A stretch of 64,000 bases of DNA from contig NZ_CAMIHZ010000005.1 of assembly GCF_946222305.1 (NCBI RefSeq), forward strand, positions 1 through 64,000, written 5' to 3'. Shown here piece after piece: positions 7,302-16,207 of this stretch. Positions within the stretch are counted from its first letter, which is position 1. Each line of letters starts with the position of its first letter. The notes below the pieces were generated by a model. The model made no database searches. It saw only the letters and a program-made list of their open reading frames with translations, and had not been told where the DNA came from. Both the position numbers and the translations under genes were made by a program. Source of the DNA: an uncultured Corynebacterium sp. (GTDB lineage: Bacteria; Actinomycetota; Actinomycetes; Mycobacteriales; Mycobacteriaceae).

Positions 7302-9218
7302 CTATTTCGCGCTGTCCCCAACCGTCTTGTCCAGACCGTTCGCCCAGGAGCGTGCGGAGGCGATCACGGAGTCGGCGTCGAGCCCCAACTCTGCGAGCAC
7401 TTGGCCGCGGGAAGCGTGGGCCAAGAATTTCTGTGGAATGCCGAGATTGCGAACCGGGGTATCCACCGCCTCCTCGTTCAGCTTCATCTGCATCTTGGAT
7501 CCCGCGCCGCCGTGCAAGCCGCTGTCTTCTATCGTGATGACGAGATCGTTCTGCTTGGTGAGTTCCACCAGAGAATCAGCAACAGGGGTAATCCAGTGTG
7601 GATCCACCACCGTTACCGAATAACCGTCGTTGTCCAAGGCTTCGGCGGCACCGAGGGCTTGAGCCGTCAAGGCACCGAAGCTCACGATGAGCACACGTTT
7701 GCCCTGTTGCTTCTGGGACTCGTACAGCACGTCGAAATCAGCTTCTTCGCGAACCGCTTCGATGGGATCCGGCGCATTGCCCTTGGGGAAACGCACCACC
7801 GTTGGACCGTCTTCGTGCGCCACACCGCGCTCCAAGGCTTCCTGAAGACGCACACCATCGCGTGGCGCGGTGACGTGAATGCCCGGCACGATGCCGGTGA
7901 TCGATAGATCCCACATACCGTTGTGACTCGGCCCATCGGATCCCGTCACGCCCGCGCGGTCCAGCACGACAGTGACGGGAAGTTTGAGCAAAGCCACGTC
8001 CATCAGCAGCTGGTCGAAAGCGCGGTTGAGGAAGGTAGAGTACACCGCAACCACGGGGTGCATTCCCCCGAGTGCCAATCCGGCCGCGCTGGTCAACGCA
8101 TGTTGCTCGGCGATTCCCACATCGTAAGTTCGGTCTGGGAAAACCTCCGCGAAGTCCGCCAGCCCGGTTGGGCCCGCCATCGCCGCGGTGATGGCCACGA
8201 CATCATCGCGCTGCTTGGCAATGTCGATCAGCTTGGAGGAAAAGACGTTCGTCCACGTCGTTACTCCCGCAGCCTTCTTTTCCACGGGCTCACCGGTGAT
8301 TGGGTCGATTACTCCGGTCGCGTGCATGAGGTCGGCTTCGTTTTTCTCGGCAGGTTCGAAGCCCTTACCCTTTGCCGTCACGGCGTGCACGATCACAGGC
8401 CCGCCGTAATCTTTGGCGTACCGCAGGGCGTTTTCCATTTGGCGGATATCGTGGCCGTCCACCGGACCGATGTACTTCAAACCGAGGTCAGTGAACATCT
8501 CGGTGGGCAAAACCGTGTGCTTTACCCCAGCCTTAAGACCGTGGATGACTTGGAACGCGCGGTCACCCACCCAGCCCATACGACCCAGAGCGTTCTTACC
8601 GGAATCCATCACCTTGTCGTAGAAAGGTTGCAAGCGCAGCGCAGCCAAATTCTCCGCCATGCCACCGATCGTCGGTGAATACGAACGACCGTTATCGTTA
8701 ACAACGATCACCACACTGCGGTTCTTCGCCGCGGCAATGTTGTTGAGCGCTTCCCAACACATACCGCCGGTCAGCGCGCCATCGCCCACGAGCGCCACAA
8801 CATGGCGGTGGAATTGGCCGGAGAGTTCAAAAGCCTTCGCCAGACCATCGGCATAGGACAGTGCCGCCGATGCATGGGAGGATTCGGTCCAGTCGTGAGG
8901 GGATTCAGCGCGCTCCGGGTATCCGGAAAGCCCGTCCTTCTGGCGCAGCGTGTCGAAAAGTTCAAGTCGCCCCGTCAGCATCTTGTGGACGTAGGACTGA
9001 TGACCGGTATCGAAAATCAGTGGATCAGTCGGAGAGTCGAAAACTCGGTGCAGCGCCATGGTCAGTTCCACTACACCTAGGTTCGGACCGAGGTGACCAC
9101 CGGTGGCTGAGACCTTCTGGATGAGGAATTCCCGAATCTCCTTCGCGAGATCCTCAAGCTGCTCCTCCGGCAGGCCTTTGAGTTCCGCTGGCGAAGAAAT
9201 GTTGTCCAAAATACCCAT
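7302..9218 (-). CDS. dxs: 1-deoxy-D-xylulose-5-phosphate synthase
   Basis: A 638-residue thiamine-diphosphate enzyme that condenses pyruvate and glyceraldehyde-3-phosphate, the first step of the MEP isoprenoid pathway feeding decaprenyl phosphate and menaquinone. The TPP motif begins with GDGALTGGMCWEALNN; HLGPNLGVVELT near the N-terminus and DRAGVTGSDGPSHNG in the transketolase-like central domain are diagnostic. ATG 9218 gives the usual length and has GAGGAGAAG upstream; an ATG at 9278 would add 20 residues. The 200 bases upstream hold the promoter region. Its 3' end faces rnd. Confidence 0.95.
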   Translation of the reverse strand: MGILDNISSPAELKGLPEEQLEDLAKEIREFLIQKVSATGGHLGPNLGVVELTMALHRVFDSPTDPLIFDTGHQSYVHKMLTGRLELFDTLRQKDGLSGYPERAESPHDWTESSHASAALSYADGLAKAFELSGQFHRHVVALVGDGALTGGMCWEALNNIAAAKNRSVVIVVNDNGRSYSPTIGGMAENLAALRLQPFYDKVMDSGKNALGRMGWVGDRAFQVIHGLKAGVKHTVLPTEMFTDLGLKYIGPVDGHDIRQMENALRYAKDYGGPVIVHAVTAKGKGFEPAEKNEADLMHATGVIDPITGEPVEKKAAGVTTWTNVFSSKLIDIAKQRDDVVAITAAMAGPTGLADFAEVFPDRTYDVGIAEQHALTSAAGLALGGMHPVVAVYSTFLNRAFDQLLMDVALLKLPVTVVLDRAGVTGSDGPSHNGMWDLSITGIVPGIHVTAPRDGVRLQEALERGVAHEDGPTVVRFPKGNAPDPIEAVREEADFDVLYESQKQQGKRVLIVSFGALTAQALGAAEALDNDGYSVTVVDPHWITPVADSLVELTKQNDLVITIEDSGLHGGAGSKMQMKLNEEAVDTPVRNLGIPQKFLAHASRGQVLAELGLDADSVIASARSWANGLDKTVGDSAK

Positions 9219-9419
9219 TGAAGTGTTTCTCTTCTCCTCGGTAAATCTCAAGCGGTAGCGGTATACCGGCGTGGCCATCTAACGGAAACTAACCACGATC
9301 GCTCCACCGTCCGGGTGGTGACCCCGCGATGAGCTTTCGTGGCGCGCATTATTGTTCACCCTATCTTAGTCGCGCCCCACGACAGCTATCGAAGCACTCA
9401 CCCCAAAGGAACAATCGCA

Positions 9420-10808
9420 CTAGACCTCGCTGGCTGGTTCAAGGTGCACGAGAACCTCTACGTGGTGGGTCAAACCAAAAGCATCGACAATCGCCACGTT
9501 CGAAATCGCATACCCGGCATCGATCCAACGTCTAATATCGCGCGCCGCTGCCGCCGGATCGCACCCCACATGAACCACGTGTCGTGGTCGACGACCTGCC
9601 ACCGCCGGGATGGTGTGTTTCCCAGCCCCCGTCCGCGGTGGATCGAGGACAACCGCATGCAGCCTTTCCTCCACCTGCCGGTCGTGCCACCACGCTGGGG
9701 CACTTCGCCGGTTTTTCTTATTCGACGCCACCACGTGCTCCGCGACCCTATCCACATTAGAATCCCAGAACTCCACAGAATGGATTTTCACGTCGGAGAA
9801 GGCTCGCGAACCCGCTGAGGTCGCATCACCTGCGATGTCCACACTGACCACGCGATCGACCTTGTCTACCAAGGCAGTGCTGAGTGACCCAGCGCCTCCG
9901 TAAAGATCCCATGCGGTCGTGGCTTGCTGCCGCGCAGCAGGAACCATGCGCGAAATCCACTGAGTATAGAAATCCACGGCACCACGGTGGCCTTGCCAGA
10001 ACGCCTGGACGGGTAACTCCCACGCAACGTCACCCAACTGCTGGCGAATGGTTCCATCCCCCAGTAACGCCGCCGTTTTGCGGTGCCGGCGATTTCCTGA
10101 CAATTCCACGATGCCGCGCTGTCCATCGGTGCACACGGCAATGGCTAGTTCTGTGTTCGGCCGGATCTTGCCCTGGGAAGCAAGCTCCCTGAGACACTCA
10201 GTTAATCCGTTACGCAGTTCCGGGGCCCATTGCGCACACATCGAGGAAGACGTCAGTGGCACCACCGCGTGCGAGTTCTTCTTCCGAATCCCGACGGTGC
10301 CTTGGCGGTCGACCGCCAAGCGGGCGCGAGTGCGCCAACCTTGGAAAGGCTCTAACGAGTGAGTCGTCACCAATTCCTCGGCGAGGGTGATTTTGCCGAT
10401 GCGTTCGAATTGATCGAGCACCACGGCCTTCTTGAACTCGAGCGAGCCCGTGGCGTCGAGAAAATCAAGATCACAGCAGCCAGCACCCGCCGCAGCGGCA
10501 GCGCACTGGGCAGGCACGCGGTGTGGCGAGGGAGATCCGATGCGAAGTGCGCGTCCGGTTCGGAAAGAGCGTTTCGACGCAGAACCGGATTGGGAATCGA
10601 GGGCAACATCGACATCCCGATCCCCCACCGCGGCGCCCGTGATAAAAGCAATCCGTCCATCGTCGAGGCGGGTCAGGCAAGCACCGCCGTGGGCAGGCTT
10701 GTCGAAACCCGTAACTGTGATGATTTCTTCAGGTTCGCGCTGTTTCGGTGCGTGCTTCGGGTGTTCCGCTCGCGGAGTGGATTTACTGCCCTGGGTTGTA
10801 TCCGTCAC
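9420..10808 (-). CDS. TrmA/RumA-like class I SAM-dependent RNA methyltransferase with TRAM domain
   Basis: A 462-residue RNA m5U-type methyltransferase. An N-terminal TRAM domain (about 28-75) precedes a cysteine cluster (CAAAAAGAGCCDLDF, about 101-115) that could hold an Fe-S cluster. The catalytic domain ends with LDPPRTGAGK and HVGCDP, where the cysteine is the expected nucleophile (usually SCDP). The place downstream of the DUF3159 gene is conserved in actinobacteria (Rv2689c in M. tuberculosis). Its start overlaps that gene's stop (ATGA, 10805-10808). Whether it acts on tRNA or rRNA cannot be read from sequence. A motif copy lies inside it at 9712-9729. Confidence 0.85.
   Translation of the reverse strand: MTDTTQGSKSTPRAEHPKHAPKQREPEEIITVTGFDKPAHGGACLTRLDDGRIAFITGAAVGDRDVDVALDSQSGSASKRSFRTGRALRIGSPSPHRVPAQCAAAAAGAGCCDLDFLDATGSLEFKKAVVLDQFERIGKITLAEELVTTHSLEPFQGWRTRARLAVDRQGTVGIRKKNSHAVVPLTSSSMCAQWAPELRNGLTECLRELASQGKIRPNTELAIAVCTDGQRGIVELSGNRRHRKTAALLGDGTIRQQLGDVAWELPVQAFWQGHRGAVDFYTQWISRMVPAARQQATTAWDLYGGAGSLSTALVDKVDRVVSVDIAGDATSAGSRAFSDVKIHSVEFWDSNVDRVAEHVVASNKKNRRSAPAWWHDRQVEERLHAVVLDPPRTGAGKHTIPAVAGRRPRHVVHVGCDPAAAARDIRRWIDAGYAISNVAIVDAFGLTHHVEVLVHLEPASEV
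9712..9729 (+). repeat. Copy of the dispersed T-tract/GACGCC motif
   Basis: TTTTTCTTATTCGACGCC, inside and antisense to the RNA methyltransferase gene. It is followed by ACCACG, as in several other copies. Confidence 0.5.
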
Positions 10809-11530
10809 TTGATTCCCTCCGCAGCGTTGGCCTTTTTAACCGCAATAACGGTGATCAGAACGACTATGGCTGTCAGAGGCCACCCCATCGCGATGGATAC
10901 ATAGCCGAGGGCATCAGTGGCATCTTTGACGTAAAAGAATCGCTTGACGAAGAACCGGGCCAGAAAAACAACGGCCCAAGCTGCAGTGGCCCAGCTGAAA
11001 GCCCGTACGGCGTGACGGTTCGTTCGCCAGCGCTGGTCTTCACCGTTTATGCCGCGCCAAATCACGCCCACCAGTGGCCATCTGACGAAGATGGAGATCA
11101 CAAATGCGATGCCCGCGACCAGCGAGTACCACATGCCATATGCGAAGTATCCCTTGGCATCTCCCATGAACCACGCGATGGCAGCGCAGATGACTACGCC
11201 CAACAGACCGGAAATCGCTGGCTGCAGGTTTTCCTTGCGGGCCAGGCGCCAGATGAAGATAGCGGCTGCCACTACGAGTGCAGCTAGCAGCGCGGGCATC
11301 AGCCCGTACTTGCTGTTGACCGGCACGAGCACCAACACCGGCAATGTGGAACTCACGAGTCCGGTGAGTCCGCCCATTTGTTCTAAGAGCGTGCCAGGCT
11401 TTTCGGGGTCCTTCGCGGAGCCCTCGGGCGTGGCCGCTGGCTTTGAAAAGGCGGGCTCGGGAGTAGGCCCTACGTGGTCGTCTGTTTTCAGCCGCTGGTT
11501 ACGCGGCTGCTCATCGGACGGGTGTGTCAC
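10805..11530 (-). CDS. DUF3159 integral membrane protein
   Basis: A 241-residue membrane protein of the actinobacterial DUF3159 family, function unknown. A hydrophilic, proline-rich N-terminus of about 45 residues is followed by about six hydrophobic helices from residue 55 to 235. Charged loops such as RWPLVGVIWRGINGEDQRW (about 150-170) are typical of the family. It overlaps the following methyltransferase gene by four bases and lies downstream of DUF3710, so the three are likely co-transcribed. Confidence 0.82.
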   Translation of the reverse strand: MTHPSDEQPRNQRLKTDDHVGPTPEPAFSKPAATPEGSAKDPEKPGTLLEQMGGLTGLVSSTLPVLVLVPVNSKYGLMPALLAALVVAAAIFIWRLARKENLQPAISGLLGVVICAAIAWFMGDAKGYFAYGMWYSLVAGIAFVISIFVRWPLVGVIWRGINGEDQRWRTNRHAVRAFSWATAAWAVVFLARFFVKRFFYVKDATDALGYVSIAMGWPLTAIVVLITVIAVKKANAAEGIK

Positions 11531-11586
11531 AGGATGTCTACGTTCTCAATCGGTGGGAATGGAGGAAAAGTGTCCAGATCAAAGGG

Positions 11587-12393
11587 TTAGTTCTGGTTGT
11601 TGTCGCGACCCAAGATGGGTTCGTTAAGAGGCTCGATGCCAGCTGCTTCTTGCTGCTGTCGGGCCATTTCCTCGGCCTGCGCTTGCATCTGCTTTTGCAG
11701 TTCTTCCGCCATCGCCTGTGGCATGTGAACTGGCAGTGGATTACCGGCAGGGATGGGATCCTGGCCACGCATGACGAAAGTGCGTGCCATCATCTCGTGG
11801 GCCAAGTGGGCCAGCTGGTCGCCGTACTCCTTCGGGCCAGCCAGAGTGAAGCGGAGCATCCACCGCAATCCCGTCACTCCCATGATCCGCAACACGCCAT
11901 CGCCCGCTTCGGCGAATACCTCAGGACCCCATGGACCTTGAGTCACAGTGGCTTCCAGCCCATCGCCAGACATCCCCTTGACGATCTCGGCGACAGATTC
12001 ATCCCACAGATCACCGTTTTTTGGTGCTGCGAAAGCTACCGGAGTTACGCGACCGTACTGCGTGCCAATGTGGATCATTTGTGGCCCCTCGGGACCAACG
12101 TCAACCTGCACATCGCCCTCGTGTGGAACGGGAACCATCATGGAGCCGAGATCCAGCCCGCCCTTAGCGAAATCAGAGAAATCGAAGTCGCGGTAATCCA
12201 CGCTGTCTCCGTCAAAGGGGCCGAAATCACCATTGACGGGATCGTATTGACCAGCGGTGTGATCGCCAGCCCCAGCAGCGTCTTGGCGGGACGCAGCAGC
12301 GTGCTCGGCAGCCTCAACTTGTGGGGCAGCATTCTGCTCCGCTGGTGCAGCGCCAGTTGGCTTGTCGGTCTGATCCTTCTTGCGTCCGAACAT
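11587..12393 (-). CDS. DUF3710 family protein
   Basis: A 268-residue soluble protein of the DUF3710 family, function unknown. A charged low-complexity N-terminus (1-55) is followed by the conserved domain, which includes GPWGPEV and GVTGLRWMLRFTLAGP. The C-terminus is rich in Gln/Met/Glu and probably helical. It lies between dut and the DUF3159 gene, a standard actinobacterial order. ATG 12393 is the natural start. Confidence 0.82.
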   Translation of the reverse strand: MFGRKKDQTDKPTGAAPAEQNAAPQVEAAEHAAASRQDAAGAGDHTAGQYDPVNGDFGPFDGDSVDYRDFDFSDFAKGGLDLGSMMVPVPHEGDVQVDVGPEGPQMIHIGTQYGRVTPVAFAAPKNGDLWDESVAEIVKGMSGDGLEATVTQGPWGPEVFAEAGDGVLRIMGVTGLRWMLRFTLAGPKEYGDQLAHLAHEMMARTFVMRGQDPIPAGNPLPVHMPQAMAEELQKQMQAQAEEMARQQQEAAGIEPLNEPILGRDNNQN

Positions 12394-12450
12394 GTTGTGC
12401 TCCTTAGCTGTTATCGGGTGTAAAAGTGTGGTGCTTATTTCTTACTAAGG

Positions 12451-12912
12451 CTACTGCCCCGTCGAACCGTAACCACCCGCGCCGCGCTGGGTCTCACCCA
12501 GCTCCGCTACCTCGTTGACTTCATTGACTTCGCACAGGCTCACTTCTTGAATGAGCAGTTGTGCAATGCGGTCACCACGAGAGATATTGATCGGCTCCGC
12601 TGGATCCAAGTTGATGAGGCAGACTTTCACCTCACCACGGTAGTCGGCGTCGATAGTTCCAGGCGTATTAACGATGGACAGCCCGTGACGTAGCGCGAGC
12701 CCGCTTCGTGGGTGAATCAATCCCACCGTTCCGACCGGCAACCCGATGGCGATACCAGTCCCCACCAGCCGGCGCTGACCGGGCGCGATCTGCACGTCCT
12801 CGGCGCTGAAGAGATCAATACCAGCATCGGTAGGGTGCGCGCGGGTGGGCAAGGGCAGGTCTTTATCGAGCCGAACAAGGTTTAGTTTCAGCTCGGAGCG
12901 TGGGGTTGTCAT
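12451..12912 (-). CDS. dut: dUTP diphosphatase
   Basis: A 153-residue trimeric dUTPase that hydrolyses dUTP to dUMP, keeping uracil out of DNA and supplying thymidylate synthesis. All five motifs are present in order: DAGIDL, PRSGLALRHG, GTIDADYRGE (catalytic Asp), RGDRIAQLL, and the C-terminal RGAGGYGSTG arm. A short in-phase repetition EVNEVNEVAEL precedes motif 5. It is the first gene of a minus-strand run and is divergent from the DUF3093 gene across about 107 bases. Confidence 0.96.
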   Translation of the reverse strand: MTTPRSELKLNLVRLDKDLPLPTRAHPTDAGIDLFSAEDVQIAPGQRRLVGTGIAIGLPVGTVGLIHPRSGLALRHGLSIVNTPGTIDADYRGEVKVCLINLDPAEPINISRGDRIAQLLIQEVSLCEVNEVNEVAELGETQRGAGGYGSTGQ

Positions 12913-13019
12913 GGTGCCCTACTTTACAATGACGCACCCTCGAATATCTGGATGGGACCTGCGGTGGCTACAATGACTTCTCGCAAGGAGTTTGCAGATG
13001 GACATTAAGGAGAACGTCA

Positions 13020-13514
13020 GTGGCTTCCACAGAAGTGCCTGCCCACGGGGATAATGTCCTCTACTCGGAGCACCAACGCGTGCCTTTGACGTGGTGGTTC
13101 TTCGCGGCCGGCGTGGTTTTCATTATTGCCTGGCAGGCACAGATGGGACGCTCCATTTGGTTCGCAGTCGGCGCGGGTATTTTCGCCGGGCTCGCTGCGG
13201 TGTGGGCGTTGTTAAAGCTCTCCTCTACCAAGATCGCCGTCGTAGAGCACGCTGACGGCAAACGGTGGTTATATGCGGGCGAGGCGAAAGTGCCGGCTGA
13301 GTTGATTAGCCGTACTCTGGTCATTCCCCCCACTGCTAAACAGGCTGCGATGGGTCGCCAGCTCGACCCGGCGGCGTTCGTCATTCACAAGGGATGGATC
13401 CCCACGATGGCAATGATGGTTTTGAACGATCCAGAAGACCCAACTCCCTATTGGCTTATCTCCTCGAAGGAGCCTCGGTCCCTGCTCGAAGCTCTTGATC
13501 GTCCGATCTACTAG
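13020..13514 (+). CDS. DUF3093 membrane-anchored protein
   Basis: A 164-residue protein of the DUF3093 family, function unknown. Two adjacent hydrophobic helices (about 24-42 and 47-66) anchor it, and a soluble domain of about 95 residues follows, ending with YWLISSKEPRSLLEAL. The start is GTG 13020, supported by AAGGAGAA about 8 bases upstream. It is divergent from dut and convergent with the DUF4193 gene; the 102 bases between the convergent ends show only weak hairpins. Confidence 0.82.
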   Translation: MASTEVPAHGDNVLYSEHQRVPLTWWFFAAGVVFIIAWQAQMGRSIWFAVGAGIFAGLAAVWALLKLSSTKIAVVEHADGKRWLYAGEAKVPAELISRTLVIPPTAKQAAMGRQLDPAAFVIHKGWIPTMAMMVLNDPEDPTPYWLISSKEPRSLLEALDRPIY

Positions 13515-13616
13515 TCTGCCCATCATGTCTGCCTAGGAGCTAACCCCAAGGGGCGAGGAGCAATCGATGCGGGGCTGAAAGCTAGTCCACAGTAGCTAGG
13601 CGTGACTCATGCAGGA

Positions 13617-13916
13617 TTAGGCGCAGTCCACACAGATGTACTCATCGTCGCCGACCTTTTCGGCCATACGGCTACGGTGTTGCACTAGGAAGCAGACGCT
13701 GCAGGTAAATTCATCGCTCTGGCGTGGGATCACGGTGCCAGAAAGTTCCTCACCAGAAAGATCGGCGAGTGGAACATCAAACGGCTCAACAATCTCGCCG
13801 TCGTCGGTATCAGATACCGCAGGCTCGGCCTTTTCAGCGGCCTTCAGACCCTCCAAGGAGTCAGTTTCGATCTCGTCCTCTGGGCGACGACGAGGAGCAT
13901 CATAGTCAGTAGCCAC
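13617..13916 (-). CDS. DUF4193 zinc-ribbon-like protein
   Basis: A 99-residue acidic protein of the DUF4193 family. Two cysteine pairs, CSVC and CVDC, near the C-terminus look like a zinc ribbon. No function is known. The frame is open upstream, but GTG 13916 (MATDYDAPRRRPEDE) matches the family start and is preceded by AAGGAGAAA. It is the neighbour of the suhB-like gene as in M. tuberculosis Rv2699c-Rv2701c. Confidence 0.84.
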   Translation of the reverse strand: MATDYDAPRRRPEDEIETDSLEGLKAAEKAEPAVSDTDDGEIVEPFDVPLADLSGEELSGTVIPRQSDEFTCSVCFLVQHRSRMAEKVGDDEYICVDCA

Positions 13917-14022
13917 GGCGTTTCTCCTTGTTAGCACTTCCGACTTATTGGGTGACTTTTCATGTACGTCGTCGCGCATACTAAAGCAAAAACTAAGCCG
14001 ATGTCACCTTCGGGGCGCCCTG

Positions 14023-14039
14023 TTTTTTACTTTGACGCC
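14023..14039 (+). repeat. Copy of the dispersed motif at the 3' end of the suhB-like gene
   Basis: TTTTTTACTTTGACGCC; on the minus strand it encodes Ala-Ser-Lys-stop, the end of the inositol-monophosphatase-like protein. Confidence 0.5.
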
Positions 14040-15133
14040 AACGTCACCCCCGCCCTCGCCGCATCCAAGGCTTCTACCAGCTCTGGCAGCACTTCTGATT
14101 TAGCTCCTACCACCAGCAGTTTCTCTGTCTTATCGTGCTTTAATCGAGGAACAAGCACATCCACCCCCGCCCGGGCAGCGATTAGCGCTCCCGCCGCGTA
14201 ATCCCATGGACCGAGGCCATGTTCGTAGTACGCGTCTACCATGCCGGCCGCGAGGTGGCAGAGGTCCAATGCCGCTGAACCTGCCCGTCGAATATCTCGG
14301 ACTTGCGGCAGCACGCTCAACAAAACCTGCGCTTGGCTAGCGCGTTGCTCGGCCACGTACCCAAAGCCGGTAGCCACGAGCGTCGTCGCAAGGGTGCTTG
14401 GGGCAGGCCCCGGCAGAATGCGGGCCTGTTCGCGGCAACCGCCTTGGAGCTTCGTACCGCTTCGGTTCTCAGAACTGCAATAGGTTGCCGGTGCCCCCAC
14501 TCTGGCGTGGTAGGTATCTCCCGTTGTCACCGGAGCAACCGCTGCAGCAACCGGAATGCCGTCTAGGGTGGCTGCCACACTAACCGCACAATCGGGTTGC
14601 CCGTACATGAAATTCACCGTGCCATCGATGGGGTCCACCACCCAGACGATCTTGTCTGTGGGCACGCTCTGGTCCGCGGTCGCTTTGGGAGCCGGTTGTT
14701 CACCACGGGCCAATTGCGCCCCCGCACTATCGACATTCCACGATCCTTGTTCTTGCAGGTCATCAGCGCGGACTACTCGCCCTTCTTCCTCTCCGAGGAT
14801 GGCAGAGCTGGGCACAGCAGTGAGAAGAAAGTGCTGCAGAAAACGCTCTGAGGCCTCGTCTACAGCGGTTACCGGGTCGACTTCCGAACTCTTATGCGCA
14901 CGGGCTGCTACCCGCCCGTCTTTGCCAACTAGGTCTGCGCGCATCTCACGCACCAAACGCGCAGCCTGTTCAGCAGCCCGAGCACAAATGTACTCCAGGC
15001 AACACAAGCTGATCGCCTCATCAGAACTTTTTGCTGTGGGAGCTAAACCTAAAGCGGAAAGCGACTGGGTGGAGCGTGGCGTCAAATACAGATGGGTCGA
15101 AGAAAAGGCTGCGGCGAAGGTGTGAGAATCCAT
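14027..15133 (-). CDS. suhB: Inositol monophosphatase family protein
   Basis: A 368-residue Mg-dependent phosphatase of the IMPase/SuhB family. The metal and catalytic motifs are GEEEG (114-118), DPIDGT (167-172), and the second signature GSAALDLC..WDYAAG (285-315) with the last metal-binding Asp. In corynebacteria and mycobacteria such enzymes make myo-inositol for phosphatidylinositol and mycothiol, or dephosphorylate related sugar phosphates; substrate cannot be decided here. It is about 90 residues longer than the usual family member, with a non-conserved N-terminus and an insert around 125-160. Divergent from ppgK, as in Rv2701c-Rv2702. Confidence 0.88.
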   Translation of the reverse strand: MDSHTFAAAFSSTHLYLTPRSTQSLSALGLAPTAKSSDEAISLCCLEYICARAAEQAARLVREMRADLVGKDGRVAARAHKSSEVDPVTAVDEASERFLQHFLLTAVPSSAILGEEEGRVVRADDLQEQGSWNVDSAGAQLARGEQPAPKATADQSVPTDKIVWVVDPIDGTVNFMYGQPDCAVSVAATLDGIPVAAAVAPVTTGDTYHARVGAPATYCSSENRSGTKLQGGCREQARILPGPAPSTLATTLVATGFGYVAEQRASQAQVLLSVLPQVRDIRRAGSAALDLCHLAAGMVDAYYEHGLGPWDYAAGALIAARAGVDVLVPRLKHDKTEKLLVVGAKSEVLPELVEALDAARAGVTLASK

Positions 15134-15206
15134 GGTTCCAGCAAACCACGGCTAGGGGTTCGGGCGCGCGGACGGCAGGGGGGCAAAACAGCTATTATCT
15201 GTAGCC

Positions 15207-15971
15207 ATGATTGAGCACAACCCAGAGCTGAGCTTCGGTGTCGATATCGGAGGGTCCGGCGTGAAGGCCGCTGTTGTCGATCTGAAGACCGGAGAATTCG
15301 TGACCGAACGGTTAAAGATCGCCACCCCACAACCAGCAGACCCAGATGCTGTGGCGGAAGTCGTGCACGAGTTGATGGAGGAAGCGGACTGGGATGGCCC
15401 AGTGGGAATCACCGTGCCAGCCGTGGTGAAAAACCAGGTCACGCGAAGCGCCGCCAATATTGGTGGCGAGTGGATTGGTACCGACTGCCAGCAGTTGTTC
15501 CGCAAGCACCTAGGTGATCGCGATATCGCAGTGCTCAACGATGCGGATGCCGCCGGGCTCGCCGAGGTGGCCTACGGCGACGAAGAGGCGCGCAGCGGGG
15601 CCGTGATGCTGCTGACTTTCGGCACGGGCATCGGATCGGCTCTGCTGATGAATGGAAATCTGTACCCGAACTCCGAGCTGGGGCACCTCCCGTTCGGCAA
15701 TACATCGTGTGAGAAATGGGCGAGTTCCGCGGTGAAGGAACGTGAGGACTTGAGTTTCAAGGAATGGGCGAAACGTGTGGACCAAGTGCTGCACGAGTAC
15801 GCCAAGCTCTTTAGCCCGCGGACCTTCGTAGTCGGTGGTGGCATCTCCCGCAAAGCCGACAAGTGGGTGCCTTTGCTCACGGTGGAGCAGAAAGTCGTTG
15901 CCGCGCAGCTGCGTAACAAGGCGGGCATTGCCGGCGCGGCCATGGCTGTCAGGGACGGCTTTAGGCCTTAG
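15207..15971 (+). CDS. ppgK: Polyphosphate glucokinase (ROK family)
   Basis: A 254-residue ROK kinase that phosphorylates glucose with polyphosphate or ATP. The phosphate-binding motif is DIGGSGVK (13-20). LNDADAAGLAE carries the catalytic Asp, followed by LTFGTGIGSAL and NSELGHLPF. The position just before sigA is the conserved place of ppgK (Rv2702-Rv2703). With the local PTS genes missing, this kinase may be a main route for free glucose, though that is inference. Start ATG 15207 fits the family. Confidence 0.94.
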   Translation: MIEHNPELSFGVDIGGSGVKAAVVDLKTGEFVTERLKIATPQPADPDAVAEVVHELMEEADWDGPVGITVPAVVKNQVTRSAANIGGEWIGTDCQQLFRKHLGDRDIAVLNDADAAGLAEVAYGDEEARSGAVMLLTFGTGIGSALLMNGNLYPNSELGHLPFGNTSCEKWASSAVKEREDLSFKEWAKRVDQVLHEYAKLFSPRTFVVGGGISRKADKWVPLLTVEQKVVAAQLRNKAGIAGAAMAVRDGFRP

Positions 15972-16034
15972 GCCCCTGCGCAGAGATAAACTTTCCTGCT
16001 CAAACACAACCTCGGGGGTGGTTACCCTACCCCC

Positions 16035-16060
16035 TTGACATTTGAGCCTTCAGTTATAAT
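16035..16060 (+). promoter_or_regulatory. Putative housekeeping promoter for sigA
   Basis: TTGACA (16035-16040) and TATAAT (16055-16060) are both perfect hexamers but only 14 bases apart, which is short; a weaker -35 slightly upstream would give normal spacing. A GGGGGTG/ACCCCC hairpin at 16014-16034 just before it may end ppgK transcripts. The leader to sigA would be about 140 bases. Confidence 0.55.
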
Positions 16061-16207
16061 TGGGGGTCGATTGTCGGGCAGATCGTCCCGGGAAGTGCCG
16101 ACTCACGGTATTTCAATGACGAGAGCAGCACATTTGTCGCGATACAGTGGCGACGATCCGGAAAGAAGCTGCTCCACCAATGATGCACGCAAAGGAAAGG
16201 GCTTTTT

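Noticed and set aside
7923..8678. A 251-codon open frame opposite dxs
   Set aside because: No family resemblance, and dxs is unmistakable on the other strand.
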